This document shows positions 42,850 through 52,190 of a stretch of 64,000 nucleotides of DNA, piece by piece. The notes beneath the pieces were generated by a model that saw only the letters and a list, made by a program, of their open reading frames with translations, had not been told where the DNA came from and ran no database searches. This stretch comes from Tupaia tana (taxonomy: Eukaryota; Chordata; Mammalia; Scandentia; Tupaiidae). The stretch spans positions 36,508,415 through 36,572,414 of the forward strand of contig JAKSZU010000009.1 of the NCBI GenBank assembly GCA_026018925.1, given 5' to 3'. A program made the position numbers and the translations under genes. Within the stretch, counting starts at the first letter, position 1, and the number at the start of each line of letters is the position of its first letter.

Positions 42850-44692
42850 TGGTCACTGGGGAGAACCTGCCGCTGTGCTGACCATGCTCTGCCAGACACG
42901 GTGTCCATGACACTATAATTTTAGAAACCTCTGTATTTGTCCAGGATTAAGAAAATGAATTCATTTTCAGGTTAGAATATTCCTCAATATCTACTGAATG
43001 TGCTGCACCAGTGATCACAACAGAACGGCAAAGAGATTCTAGATCAACTCTGTCTGCTTGCTCCTCAACATTCAGACTGAACTTCAAGAATTTGAAAGAA
43101 ACTCACCATCCATCAGATGACAAGAAATCACCACGAATCACAAGAAATATGGGAAAACAAGAAAATACCTCTCCTCCAAGGGAAAAGAGTAACTCTTCTT
43201 CCTCCACAAGCACTTCGGTGAAAATCATGGAAATGTCTGGTAAGGAATTTAGAGCATTAATAATGTCAAAGCTAACAGAGATGGAAGAGAAGAGAGATAA
43301 TGAACTGCTAAAGAGAAAGGAGAAAGAAGGTGACGAGTTCCAGGAGATGAGGAAATTCTTGCAAGATCTAAAAGAGGAATTACACACTTTACAAAAGACT
43401 CAAACGGAACTGTTAGAGATGAAGTCTATAATACAGGAAGTCAAAATCTCCCTTGAAAGTATTAAAAGCAGACTAGATCATTCAGAAAACAGAATCTCAG
43501 ACGTAGAAGAGAAAATGGCTGGCTTAGAAAAATCCACCACGAAGACTGAGAAAATTGCCCAAAAATTTGAGAATAACATACGAGAAGTACTAGATACCAT
43601 CAAACGTCCAAACATCCGGATAATTGGCATTCCAGAAGGTGAAGAGATCCATAAGGACATTGATAATCTATTCCATGAAATCCTGCAAGAAAACTTTCCA
43701 AACCTAGAGAGGCATTCGAAGATCCAGTCCCAGGAAATACAAAGGACCCCAAATAGAATCAACCCAAGAAGATCTTCTCCAAGACACATTATAGCCAGGT
43801 TGACCAAAACCACAGACAAAGACAAGATACTAAGATTGGCAAGAGAAAAACATCAAGTTACCTACAAAGGACATCCCATCAGGCTAACAGCAGATCTCTC
43901 ATCGGAAACAATGCGAGCGAGGAAAGAATGGGAAAATATATTCAAAGTGTTAAGAGAGAAGCAATTTCAGCCAAGAATACTGTACCCGGCAAGATTATCT
44001 TTCAGGTGGGAAGAAAAGACAAGAACATTCTCAGATAAACAAAACCTGAAAGAATTTACCAACACCAGACCAGATCTCCAAGAAGTTCTCAAGGGTGTGC
44101 TATGGCAGGAAAATTAAATACAGACACACAGAAATAAGAGTTCAAAAACTAAGAAAATGGCCAACTTAATCATAGGGACAAGTCTGGAGTTGAATATTAT
44201 ATCCCAGAATTCAATCAGGAAAATTGAACCAGAACAGAAGATAAAAGTACATGAGACTGATAGGTTCATGCACCTACCATTTGAACAGAATCCTAACCTG
44301 TTTCCTGGCTTTAAGCAAAGTTCCTTGGCATTTCTTTGATTTAAGTTAAAACTGGTTTTCTTAATAGTAACGAGTGAACTCACCATTGAAAGTAGTTAAA
44401 TTATGTAAGAAATTGTGTGATCAATACAATGTGGGTGGGAAAGGAATGGAAGACAATTGTAGACACCAGAGATAGTGTGAGAAGAGGGTGGGAAAGGACA
44501 GAGGTTCAGAAAGAGGGGTAAAAATTATTCTAGGAACTAGAAATGGAAAATTTTTTATAATATGCATGATTAAGTCACTTTGCAGTATATACTGGATGGG
44601 AAATCACATTTTGTATGATGCGATGATACTTAGGGAAAGAATGTAAATTAAGATACAAAAAAAAAGTTTCAGTAAAAAAAAAAAATATCTAC
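42850..44692 (+). mobile_element. Half-LINE-1 (HAL1-like) element, ORF1 only
   Basis: About 300 bp of 5' leader, an intact ORF1 (43,149-44,117), then only about 540 bp of non-coding 3' DNA before an A-tail at about 44,658-44,692. The 3' part contains words of the lineage's L1 3' UTR (CACCAGAGATAGTGTGAGAA, ATATACTGGATGGGAAATCA, CACATTTTGTATGATGCGAT). No endonuclease or reverse-transcriptase sequence lies between. HAL1 is the named family of LINE-1 derivatives that keep ORF1 and lose ORF2. The left end is marked by an 8-bp duplication, AAGAATTC, at 42,842-42,849 and 45,646-45,653. Confidence 0.72.
43149..44117 (+). CDS. LINE-1 ORF1p-like RNA-binding protein, intact
   Basis: 322 codons from ATG 43,149 (MGKQENTSPPREKSN); an in-frame upstream ATG at 43,011 would add 46 residues, but the MGKQ start matches known ORF1p N-termini (MGKKQ). 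Order of parts: disordered Ser-rich N-terminus; a long heptad coiled coil (residues about 35-150, e.g. ISDVEEKMAGLEKSTTKTEK); the RRM core starting RPNIRIIGIPEGEE; QEIQRTPNRINPRRSSPRHI; and the C-terminal domain with IRLTADLSSETMRARKEW and FQPRILYPARLSF, ending WQEN. Length is close to human ORF1p (338). ORF1p is a trimeric nucleic-acid chaperone that coats LINE RNA in the cytoplasm. The complete frame, unlike the decayed L1 DNA on both sides, implies a young copy. Mobilisation would need ORF2p from a full LINE-1. Confidence 0.85.
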   Translation: MGKQENTSPPREKSNSSSSTSTSVKIMEMSGKEFRALIMSKLTEMEEKRDNELLKRKEKEGDEFQEMRKFLQDLKEELHTLQKTQTELLEMKSIIQEVKISLESIKSRLDHSENRISDVEEKMAGLEKSTTKTEKIAQKFENNIREVLDTIKRPNIRIIGIPEGEEIHKDIDNLFHEILQENFPNLERHSKIQSQEIQRTPNRINPRRSSPRHIIARLTKTTDKDKILRLAREKHQVTYKGHPIRLTADLSSETMRARKEWENIFKVLREKQFQPRILYPARLSFRWEEKTRTFSDKQNLKEFTNTRPDLQEVLKGVLWQEN

Positions 44693-44699
44693 TCAATGA

Positions 44700-45150
44700 T
44701 AGCAGTAAGATATATAGCCCCAGCTAGGTGCTACTTTATAGGATGCGTAAAGTTAGACTTGTGTTCATGGAAATGCATATATCACCTGTGTTTGCTATGA
44801 AAATATTTAGATTAATTAAGGTCTTTAGTAATTTAATAAAATGTGGGGGAAAAACAGTATAGAAAGCAAACATAGATACCAGAGACAGTGTGGGAGGAGA
44901 GTGGGAGATGGGAGAGGATAAGAGACAGGGAATCAAGGATGGGGGAAAAAAGCAAAACATACAGAAGACAAGAAATGGAAGATCATCTGCTGACAATAAC
45001 ATGTTTGTTGATGTGCTTGATTGGGACAATATACAGTGTACTCTGGATGGAAAATCTCATTTTGTATGCTGTAATGATGTACAGTGAATGAATGCAAATA
45101 AATAAATTGAAATTTAAAAAAAGAAAAAGAGAGAAAAAAAAAAAGAAATA
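44700..45150 (+). mobile_element. Second LINE-1 3' UTR end with A-rich tail
   Basis: GATACCAGAGACAGTGTGGG, TTGATTGGGACAATATACAG, CTCATTTTGTATGCTGTAAT and ATGTACAGTGAATGAATG repeat, in the same order, the 3' end at 44,390-44,660, followed by an A-rich tail at 45,113-45,150. It follows the half-L1 tail directly. Confidence 0.65.
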
Positions 45151-45289
45151 CCCACTTGATACATATAAACCTGGAATATGTGGCAGGAATTTACTACAGG
45201 TCCCTAAAGAATTCTCCATATCGTTCTCTCACCTAGAGTGTATGTGCTGATTATGCCACAGACTGCCCAAAGTTGTATTTCCTGACCAA

Positions 45290-45625
45290 TATAATAATGC
45301 ACTTCATAGCAGCATTTCAGTGATATACTGTATGTATTAACGTGGTCTAAGAAGATTATAATGAAGCCCCAAAATCTTTGTAATCTAGCGTGGTTGGAGC
45401 TGTCATAACCTTGTAAAATAATGCATTACTCTCATGTTTGTGGTAATGCTGGTGTAAATAAACCTACTGTGCTGCCAGTTGCATGTAAGTACATGCATAC
45501 AATTATAATCAGTAAATACGTATACTTATAAAGATAAATATAAATAAATAATTATGAATATATTTTCATTTTGGAATCATTTCTGGTTTACAAGTAATCA
45601 TTGTATACCTTTGTGAAATACAGTA
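45290..45625 (+). mobile_element. Tigger-like DNA transposon fragment
   Basis: GAAGATTATAATGAAGCCCC, GCATTACTCTCATGTTTGTG, GTAATGCTGGTGTAAATAAA, CCTACTGTGCTGCCAGTTGC and ACATACAATTATA-like words match the family seen in reverse at 1,056-1,262. It lies between the second L1 3' end and the final A-run of the inserted block. Confidence 0.55.
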
Positions 45626-45740
45626 TTTTTTTTAATTAAAAAAAAAAGAATTCCTACAACTCAAAAGCAAAAAAAAAAAAATTGGAGAAAGACTTGAACA
45701 GAAATTTCTCCAACAATGTACACAATAAGATAATATTAGT

Positions 45741-46009
45741 GGGTCCAGCAGTTAGCGTAATGGCTATGTCGCTGGACTCACACGTAGTCGACGGTGGTTC
45801 GAGTCCCGGACCCGGTGGCTTAAACTCACGCTGGGCGCTTGTGCATGCGTGCCCAAGATCCTGAGAGGAGAATGTAGGAGAAGGAATTGCGGCATGGCCA
45901 TCCCCCCTGGGGGGTGATTTCTTGCTTTCTATCTTTCTGTCTCTCTCTGTCTGTCTGGCGAGTGCACGCACCCTATAGTAAAAACCTCTCCAAAAAATAA
46001 TAATAATAA
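45741..46009 (+). mobile_element. SINE type B
   Basis: Head GGTCCAGCAGTTAGCGTAAT, B box GTGGTTCGAGTCCCGGACC, intact CATCCCCCCTGGGGGGTGAT, end GCACCCTATAGTAAAAACCT. Inserted in the fossil L1M near ATAATATTAG/ATAATATTGG repeats. Confidence 0.9.
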
Positions 46010-46285
46010 TATTGGTAATGACCCATAAGCACATGATAAGATAATATCAGTAATCATTAGAGAAAAAAATTAAAACCACAAAATACTCCTTCATGACCAT
46101 TAGGTTAGCTACTATTAAAAACAAAAACAAAAACAAAAAAAAAAAAACAAAAAACAATGAAAACCAAAATAAAAAGTGTTGAGAAAGATGTGGAGAAACT
46201 GAAACTCTTGCACTCTGTATATGGAAATAAAGTGGTATAGCTATTTTGAAAAATAGTCTGGAGGTTACTTAAAAAATTAAAGATA

Positions 46286-46532
46286 GAGAGCTAGCAGTGG
46301 TGTAGTGGTTAAGATGCTAGACTCCCGTGTTGTTGACTGTTGTTTGAGTCCCAGACCCAGTGGCTTGAAACTCATGCTGGATATGTGTGCATGTGCTAAA
46401 TCTTGAGTGGAAAATGGAGAAGGAACCGTGGTGTGGGCATCCACCCTGGGGGTGATTTCTTGTTTTCAGTCTCTCTCTCTCTCTCTGTCTCTCTGATGAA
46501 CTCACATGCCGTATTTTAAAAATCTCTAAAAA
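46286..46532 (+). mobile_element. SINE type C with 10-bp TSD
   Basis: ATTAAAGATA at 46276-46285 and 46533-46542. Head GAGAGCTAGCAGTGGTGTAG, linker GGCTTGAAACTCATGCTGG, CACCCTGGGGGTGATTTCTT. Confidence 0.85.
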
Positions 46533-47153
46533 TATTAAAGATATAATTATCATATGATCTAGCAATTTTGCTTCTAGGTATATACTCAAAAGAATTAAAA
46601 GCAGGGTTTTTGAGGTATATTTGTACACACACTTTCACCACAACATTATTCACAATGGATAAAACATAGAAACATTCCAAGAGTCCATCAACAGATAAAT
46701 GGATAAGCAAAACAACACAGTGCAATGTAAATAATCCTTCAAAGAAGGAAAGTTGTGTTACATATTACAGCATGGATAAATCTTCAATATATTGTGATAA
46801 CTGAAAGAAGTCATTCAGATCAGGGCACATATTGTGTAATTTCATTTCTATAAAGCATCTAGTGTAGTCAAATTAATAGAGACAGAAAGTAGAATGGCTT
46901 TGTCGGTGACCAGGGGAAGGAGAATGAGAAGTGAGTGTTTAATGAATATAGAATTTCAGTTGGGGAAGATGGAAATTTCTGGACATGGATGGTAGTAATG
47001 GTTGTACAATGTTGTGAATGTACTTAATGCCACAGAATTGTACCATTAAAATTGGTTAACATGATAAACTCCATATATATATATTTTACCCCAACAAAAA
47101 GATAAAATGAAAACATGAAATCAATGGCTGGCAACAGTACTCTAATATGCTTG

Positions 47154-47402
47154 TTTCTTTTTCTTTCTTTCTTTCTTTTTGAGAAGTTTTTGCTATAGGG
47201 CACGTGTGCTTGCCAAAAAGACAGACAGAAAGTGCCGTGGGGATGGCCACGCCGCAATCCCTTCTCCTCCATTCTCCTCTCGGGATCTTGGGCACGCACG
47301 CACACACGTCCAGCGTGAGTTTAAGCCACCGGGTCCGGGACTCAAACCACGGTCGACTACATGGGAGTCCAGAGACATAGCCATTACGCCAACTGCTAGT
47401 CC
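47154..47402 (-). mobile_element. SINE type B with 14-bp TSD
   Basis: CTCTAATATGCTTG (47140-47153) and CTCTAACATGCTTA (47403-47416). The reversed 3' end TTTTGCTATAGGGCACGTGT is followed by a small internal deletion that removes the GAGAAATCACC part of the core. Confidence 0.88.
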
Positions 47403-47639
47403 CTCTAACATGCTTATTGAGAATATTTTCCAAGATTTTTGAAGTTTTCCCTTAGATACCATCAGGATTCAATTTAAAAATTCTATCGTTAAAGATGAGA
47501 TTTTTGGACTTTACTCAATTTTATTCAACAAAACTTGAAATTTAGATGTCAAGGCAACCATAATAATATACAGAGTGTCCTTACCTAGCAATTAAATATT
47601 AAAATTCTTCAGGTTTCTATTCTGACTTCTCTGTTTGTA

Positions 47640-48085
47640 CTCCCTACACTCACATGAGGGATTTTTTCCCCCATATCTAGAGCTTCAATTATCATTTACA
47701 TGCAGATAGCTCACAATTTATGTCTTTAATTATCTCCCTGAGATCAATTATTTCATGTCTCAAAGTCATCTTACACTCAACATGTCGAAAACCAAATTCA
47801 TGATCAGCAACTCCATACTTGGTTATTTACCATTCACGTAACCGACTAAGCCATAAAGCCAGGAACTTCATGCTCCTTTACATCCCATATCCTATTACGA
47901 ACTCCCATACCATGATTTACTGCTTCCTACCATTTATCTTACTGCATTTAGATTTATTTCTGTGAGCATTTGATTGTTTGTCTCCCACGCTACAGTGCAC
48001 GTACCCGGTAGAGACAGATTCTATTTTTGCTCATAATTATATCCCCAGAATATAGCACAGCGCCCAGTAATAAAACTTTTAAGCT
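47640..48085 (+). mobile_element. L2 LINE 3' part
   Basis: CATCTTACACTCAACATGTC, GAAAACCAAATTCATGATCA (end of L2 ORF), then TATATCCCCAGAATATAGCA, CAGCGCCCAGTAATAAAAC (L2 3' end). Ancient mammalian LINE. Confidence 0.7.
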
Positions 48086-49020
48086 TTGTACTCATGATTA
48101 GGAAATAGTGTGGTATAAATTTTTTAAATATAATTCCTCTCCTTCCTATTATATAAAGATGAGAGTTGTTACCCAAGCAGAGTTAGTGGGCTGTAGTTTG
48201 ATACCTCAAGATCACAGTAGTCATTGTTTTTAATTCTGGGTCTTTAGTTCAGTGTCATCTTTTACATTGAATATTTTGGACATCTTTAACTTATCTAGGG
48301 CAATGATTTCTGTGTCTGTTATCTCCCATCAATACTAATCCAAATACAATGTTCAATTCTTTGGTTGGAAAAATATTAAATACTTGATTTCACAAATCAG
48401 AGTGGAGGTAGAGGTCATGTGGGTGAGGGAATGGGGGAGTTTATCTCAAGGCTCAAACTCTATGGATTCAAATCCTGATATTGCTGGTAGTTTCAGGTGA
48501 CTTTTGTACCTGAAGCTGTTTCCACATTTGTGAAAATAGACACATAATTAGCAATATTTACAGCACAAATTTGTTGTGAGGATCATATGACAAAATATCT
48601 CTGAAATTACTTTTCAAACTGTAAAATGACATAAATGAACATAATTACTCCAATTTGACTAGGGTTAGAGTAAACCCTAAACTATAATAGTAATGGGAGT
48701 GTGGAGCCTTAGAATTTCTGGGTTGTTTTTAAAGTGCTTTTCTATCTTGTTTCTGAACATGTTTTTGAAACAAATCTCCATGGTAGCGGTAAAGACAAAT
48801 ATATTTATTTTCAAAGGCCGATGGAACACATATCTAACCAGTCCATTTGGAGTCTGTATTTCTACCACATTTCAGTTTCCTTCAAATCTCAAACTCCCTC
48901 ACTGTCTCTAACCCTTCTAACGAACTAACACAGAAACCAAGTGGGCGGTTACTAAGGGCTGCCTGGGCTGCCACCAAGGGCTGCCTGGTTTCCTGTAACC
49001 AGGTTTTATGTCATCGGATT
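48086..49020. other. CT83 upstream flank, one MIR
   Basis: A MIR SINE lies at about 48,430-48,640. The direct repeat AAGGGCTGCCTGG at 48,954-48,987 is the only other notable structure before the CT83 promoter. No exon is recognised. Confidence 0.45.
48430..48640 (+). mobile_element. MIR SINE
   Basis: CTATGGATTCAAATCCTGAT, TGACTTTTGTACCTGAAGCT, TTTGTGAAAATAGACACATA, TTTGTTGTGAGGATCATATG: ordered MIR core words. Confidence 0.65.
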
Positions 49021-49226
49021 GTGGCGTACCACCGCTGCGTGTGTGCCCAATTGTGACGTCCCTCCCTCATATATAAAGCTCTCCGCCGCGGCAGAGCATC
49101 CCAGTTACACAGCACCGTGGCCCGAAGCTTCCCAAGTCCAGGCGGCCGGCGCCCCCCACCATCTCGCTTCTCAACTACCAGCTGAGTGCCTCCGTTCCCA
49201 AGAAGCGAAGAGACCAAAGAGTAGCC
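49020..49226 (+). promoter_or_regulatory. CT83: CT83 promoter and 5' UTR
   Basis: A TATATAAAG box (49,070-49,078) lies about 155 bp before the start codon. A CRE-like TGACGTCC (49,054-49,061) lies just upstream. CpGs are concentrated at 49,025-49,210 (CCGCCGCGG, GGCGGCCGGCGCC) in an otherwise CpG-poor region, a small CpG-dense promoter. Transcription should start near 49,100. Human CT83 is known to be switched by promoter methylation, and this arrangement would suit that. No experimental start site is available here. Confidence 0.65.
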
Positions 49227-50366
49227 ATGAGTATTCTTCTGCTGCTAGTGATCTGTGTTGTCTTCACATCTACGTTCGTCTTCTGGAAAAAGCGCTCTCA
49301 GGTAAAGGTGTATGGAAGAGACATCAGAATTAGCTGCAGCCAGATGAATGCCTGGATTAGGGAGTGTGTTTGTAAGAGAGTAAAAAGATAGGAAAGTTAA
49401 AGTCAAAGGGAGATCATCGTATTCCTCTTATCCATCGAGAAAGAGCCAGACTTTTACTCTTTACCCTCACAATTCCCACAGTTTAGTGATTGGACAGTTG
49501 TGTTCTCTTGTAAAAAGGCTTAAGTCACTAAATGGGCTCAGCTTTTCACCCCACTGTAGAGAAAAGTGCCGCTGAGTGGGCCCATTCCCCCATCATGACC
49601 TCCCATTTTAAGAATCTGTAGCTTCTCTCTCTTTCCTTCTCCTTCTTTAATGGTTTTGTTTGCTTCTTCCGCCATCTTTATGGGAGCTTTCTGGGCATTC
49701 ACAAATAATGCGGGTCTAAATGGGGGTTTCCTGGTTTTTGACATTATGAATAAGGTGCTTTTAAATAAGGGTCAGGGCTAGGGTCCATATTTAGATGTAC
49801 TGGACTGCCAGTAGTAGAAATGTAAAAAAGGCTATGGCACTTCAGTACTACAAGTCTACTTTCATATTTTTGTCTTAGTCTATGCTTGGAAAGTACATAT
49901 TTCTGAATCAATGAAGTCATTAAACACATTTTTAATGTGTAGCTCATAGGAGAAATCAGTTCACTTTGATACTAAAGACTAACCAAGTTGTTCTTTGGTA
50001 GTATTTGGAAAGTGTTAAACTCAATTATCTACATATATTTAATTTCCTCCTTTACAGAAAAACAGTGGTGAAACATCAACTTCGACTGCTCTTGCACTGA
50101 TAAGACCATCCTCCTCTTCCATTGGGTCAACTAGGAGCCATACTGACAATCATCTTTCAGTCAACAATCTCTCTCGGGATATCTTAAATAATTTCCCTCA
50201 CTCAATAGCCATGCAGAAGCGAATATTGGTAAACCTCAGAATCGTGGAATACAAGCTGGCTGAAATGGAACATTTCCTCATTACCAAGGGCTTACATGGT
50301 GCATTAGTTAATAGGAAACCCACTGAAAACCTTACAGAATGTAAGGACAGTGGAAGCAATCATTAA
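49227..50366 (+). CDS. CT83: CT83 (KK-LC-1 cancer/testis antigen), spliced, complete
   Basis: Two coding exons. Exon 1, 49,227-49,301 (25 codons), has donor CAG/GTAAAG. Exon 2, 50,058-50,366, has acceptor TTTACAG/AAA, with stop TAA at 50,364-50,366. Both junctions are phase 0, giving 127 residues without a break. The N-terminus (MSILLLLVICVVFTSTFVFW, then KKR) is a membrane anchor like the human one. The strongest match to human CT83 is the block LSRDILNNFPHSIAMQKRIL followed by VNLRIVEYKLAEMEH, also STALALIRPSSSS. Human CT83 is 113 residues; this copy has a longer tail ending KDSGSNH. ATTAAA signals lie at 50,636 and 50,702. The gene lies tail to tail with SLC6A14, as in human Xq23. CT83 is normally testis-restricted and re-expressed in tumours; its molecular role is unknown. 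The start ATG is the first after the promoter in this frame. Confidence 0.93.
49302..50057 (+). other. CT83: CT83 intron 1
   Basis: A 756-bp GT-AG intron with a pyrimidine-rich acceptor (TTTCCTCCTTTACAG). No SINE is inserted, unusual in this SINE-dense window. Frames inside it are chance frames. Confidence 0.8.
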
Positions 50367-50707
50367 AGACACTTTCAGTGGATTCATTTGTTTGTGTGTT
50401 TGTACCAAATTAATTATTGTTTAAAAGGGGAGGGGGCGCCAAGTCAGTTACAAAAAATCCAGATATTTATTGTTCTGCTTACATTTTATTTAAAGAATTG
50501 ATTACATGCTGGTAATATATATTTTCCTTGGGATGGAATAGAAGCACAATAGAAAAAGAACAGTTTGGAGGTTTTTTGTTGTCGCTATAAATAAGTTATC
50601 ATAAAAAAATTAAATGAAATAGTGATTTTTATTTCATTAAAGTGTGAAACAGTTTTTTCTAATGGTTTACAATGCAACAGTGCAATTGTCTCCAAGTTTG
50701 CATTAAA
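50367..50707 (+). other. CT83: CT83 3' UTR
   Basis: Non-coding DNA after the stop, with ATTAAA at 50,636-50,641 and 50,702-50,707 as candidate polyadenylation signals. The true cleavage site cannot be fixed from sequence alone. Confidence 0.55.
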
Positions 50708-50829
50708 GTGAGAGGTGATGGAACTTTTTTATTATGCAGAATACTGTTTCCTGCCACTGTTGAATCCATATAATAATAAATAGCGCTAATATTGAGCGCC
50801 CTACTATACACCAAAATCCACTAAGTTTT

Positions 50830-51106
50830 TTATTTTTTTTATTTTTTATTTTTTTGGAGAGGATTTCACTATAGGGCGCGTGCACTCGCCAGACAGACAG
50901 AGAGAGACAGAGAGACAGAAAGCGAGAAATCACCCCTGGGGGGATGGCCACGCCACAATCCCTTCTCCTCCATTCTCCTCTCGGGATCCTGGGCACGCAC
51001 GCACATGCACCCGGCGTGAGTTTCAAGCCACTGGGTCTGGGACACGAACCGTGGTCGACTACGTGGGAGTCCAGCTACACAGCCATTACGCTAACTGCTG
51101 GTTCCC
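50830..51106 (-). mobile_element. SINE type B
   Basis: Reversed tail, ACTATAGGGCGCGTGCACTC, TCACCCCTGGGGGGATGG, and head ending AACTGCTGGTTCCC. It lies between CT83 and SLC6A14 and may fall inside the SLC6A14 3' UTR. Confidence 0.88.
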
Positions 51107-51413
51107 TTTATGGTCAGCTTTTGAAAAGGATTTCTTCTCCTTCAGACATCTCCCCTCCTCCAGTTAGGTATTCTTTCATTAAAATCTGCCTAAATCTTCC
51201 TCGAATTGCAACAGTCACCTATAGATAACTGATGCATTTTTTTTTTTTACATTTGGTAAAAAAGCTACACTTAAAATAGCACCAAGAAACACTGGTAGGC
51301 TGCATGTAATATAATGTGAATTAAACTAAGAAAAAATTATTTCTAAGCTCTAATCAGCCATCATTTCAAATAACATTTAATAAAATCCAGTGTAACTAAA
51401 GCTTTAACAATCC

Positions 51414-51416
<3 letters not shown>

Positions 51417-51461
<45 letters not shown>
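51417..51461. repeat. (TA)n microsatellite
   Basis: About 44 bp of TA next to the tail of the following SINE. Confidence 0.9.
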
Positions 51462-51469
<8 letters not shown>

Positions 51470-51693
51470 GCTATAGGATGTGTGTGCTCACTGGAGGTAA
51501 GAGAAAGAAATGTGTGTGAAAACACCCCCCCCACCCCCCGGGGCAATGACCACACCAAGTCCCTTCTCAAGATTTTGGCTGCACATGCATATGCACCCAG
51601 CAGATTTTTCAAGCCACCAGGTCCAGGACTCAAACCATACAATCAGCCATGTGGAATCCAGCCGCCTTAACCACAATGCCACCTGGCTGGTCC
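51462..51693 (-). mobile_element. SINE type C with C-rich tract
   Basis: Reversed end ATTTGCTATAGGATGTGTGT, an ACACCCCCCCCACCCCCCGG tract in place of the usual core palindrome, AGGTCCAGGACTCAAACC, and head ending ACCTGGCTGGTCC. Confidence 0.8.
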
Positions 51694-52024
51694 TTAATCT
51701 CTTAAAGTTACCTGAAAGTATTTGACCTGCCCTCAAAGAATACCCTCCAAATGTCAAACATGAGTTTATTTTATATTTATGAGTTTATTTTTATATTTAC
51801 ATGTACATAATATACTGAGATGGTTTAATTACAGTCCTCCCTGTTTACCTACCTACATGCCCCTCACTCCAAAATAAATTAGTGGTATAAATTTTTTAAA
51901 TGTCTTAATTCATTATTCCTTTCATCTTTATTCAAAAGGAAGAGGAAAAGGAAATTAAAATGTATAAGAAAAGTTATTCTTGCTGTTGTTATTTACTTGC
52001 CAAACACAAAATGCCAGTAGTAGT

Positions 52025-52190
52025 ATGTGTGGTTCTTAAACTTATTTTGGTCATAGGTCCCTTTGGTATTCTAATGAAAACTCTCCCCCTAAACAAATGC
52101 ATGTACACATATGAACAGAAAATGCTATATATCATTTCAGTTTTATGTTTCCTGAAGCCTAAATTAAGAAACTTAGAAATTGTTTAATAA
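52025..52190 (+). mobile_element. Possible hAT-Charlie type MITE
   Basis: TGTGGTTCTTAAACTTATTT, AGGTCCCTTTGGTATTCTAA, AAATGCATGTACACATATGA and CCTGAAGCCTAAATTAAGAA resemble non-autonomous hAT elements of the GTGGTTCTCAAACTT type. It probably lies in the SLC6A14 3' UTR. Confidence 0.4.

Larger units (their letters stand above)
41335..47095 (+). mobile_element. Fossil LINE-1 (L1M-type) ORF2 and 3' UTR, split
   Basis: ORF2 DNA runs from 41,335 (TTAGAAATAAACTTAATCAA, GATTGGGAGACTTAATATCA) to 42,849 (AGAATATATGAAGAATTC). It resumes at 45,646 (AAGAATTCCTACAACTCAAA) and continues through 46,045-46,285 (GTGTTGAGAAAGATGTGGAG) and 46,543-47,095, ending in the L1M 3' UTR (GGAAATTTCTGGACATGGAT, TACTTAATGCCACAGAATTG). 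All frames are degraded. Interruptions: a type D SINE, three other SINEs, and the 2.8 kb half-L1 block at 42,850-45,645. Confidence 0.75.

Noticed and set aside
44157-44339. Frame after ORF1 as an ORF2 start
   Set aside because: The peptide (MANLIIGTSLELN...) shows no endonuclease motif and the frame closes after 60 codons; L1 3' UTR words follow.
49019-49333. 104-residue frame across the CT83 promoter and exon 1
   Set aside because: It is in a different frame from CT83, starts upstream of the TATA box and runs through the splice donor.
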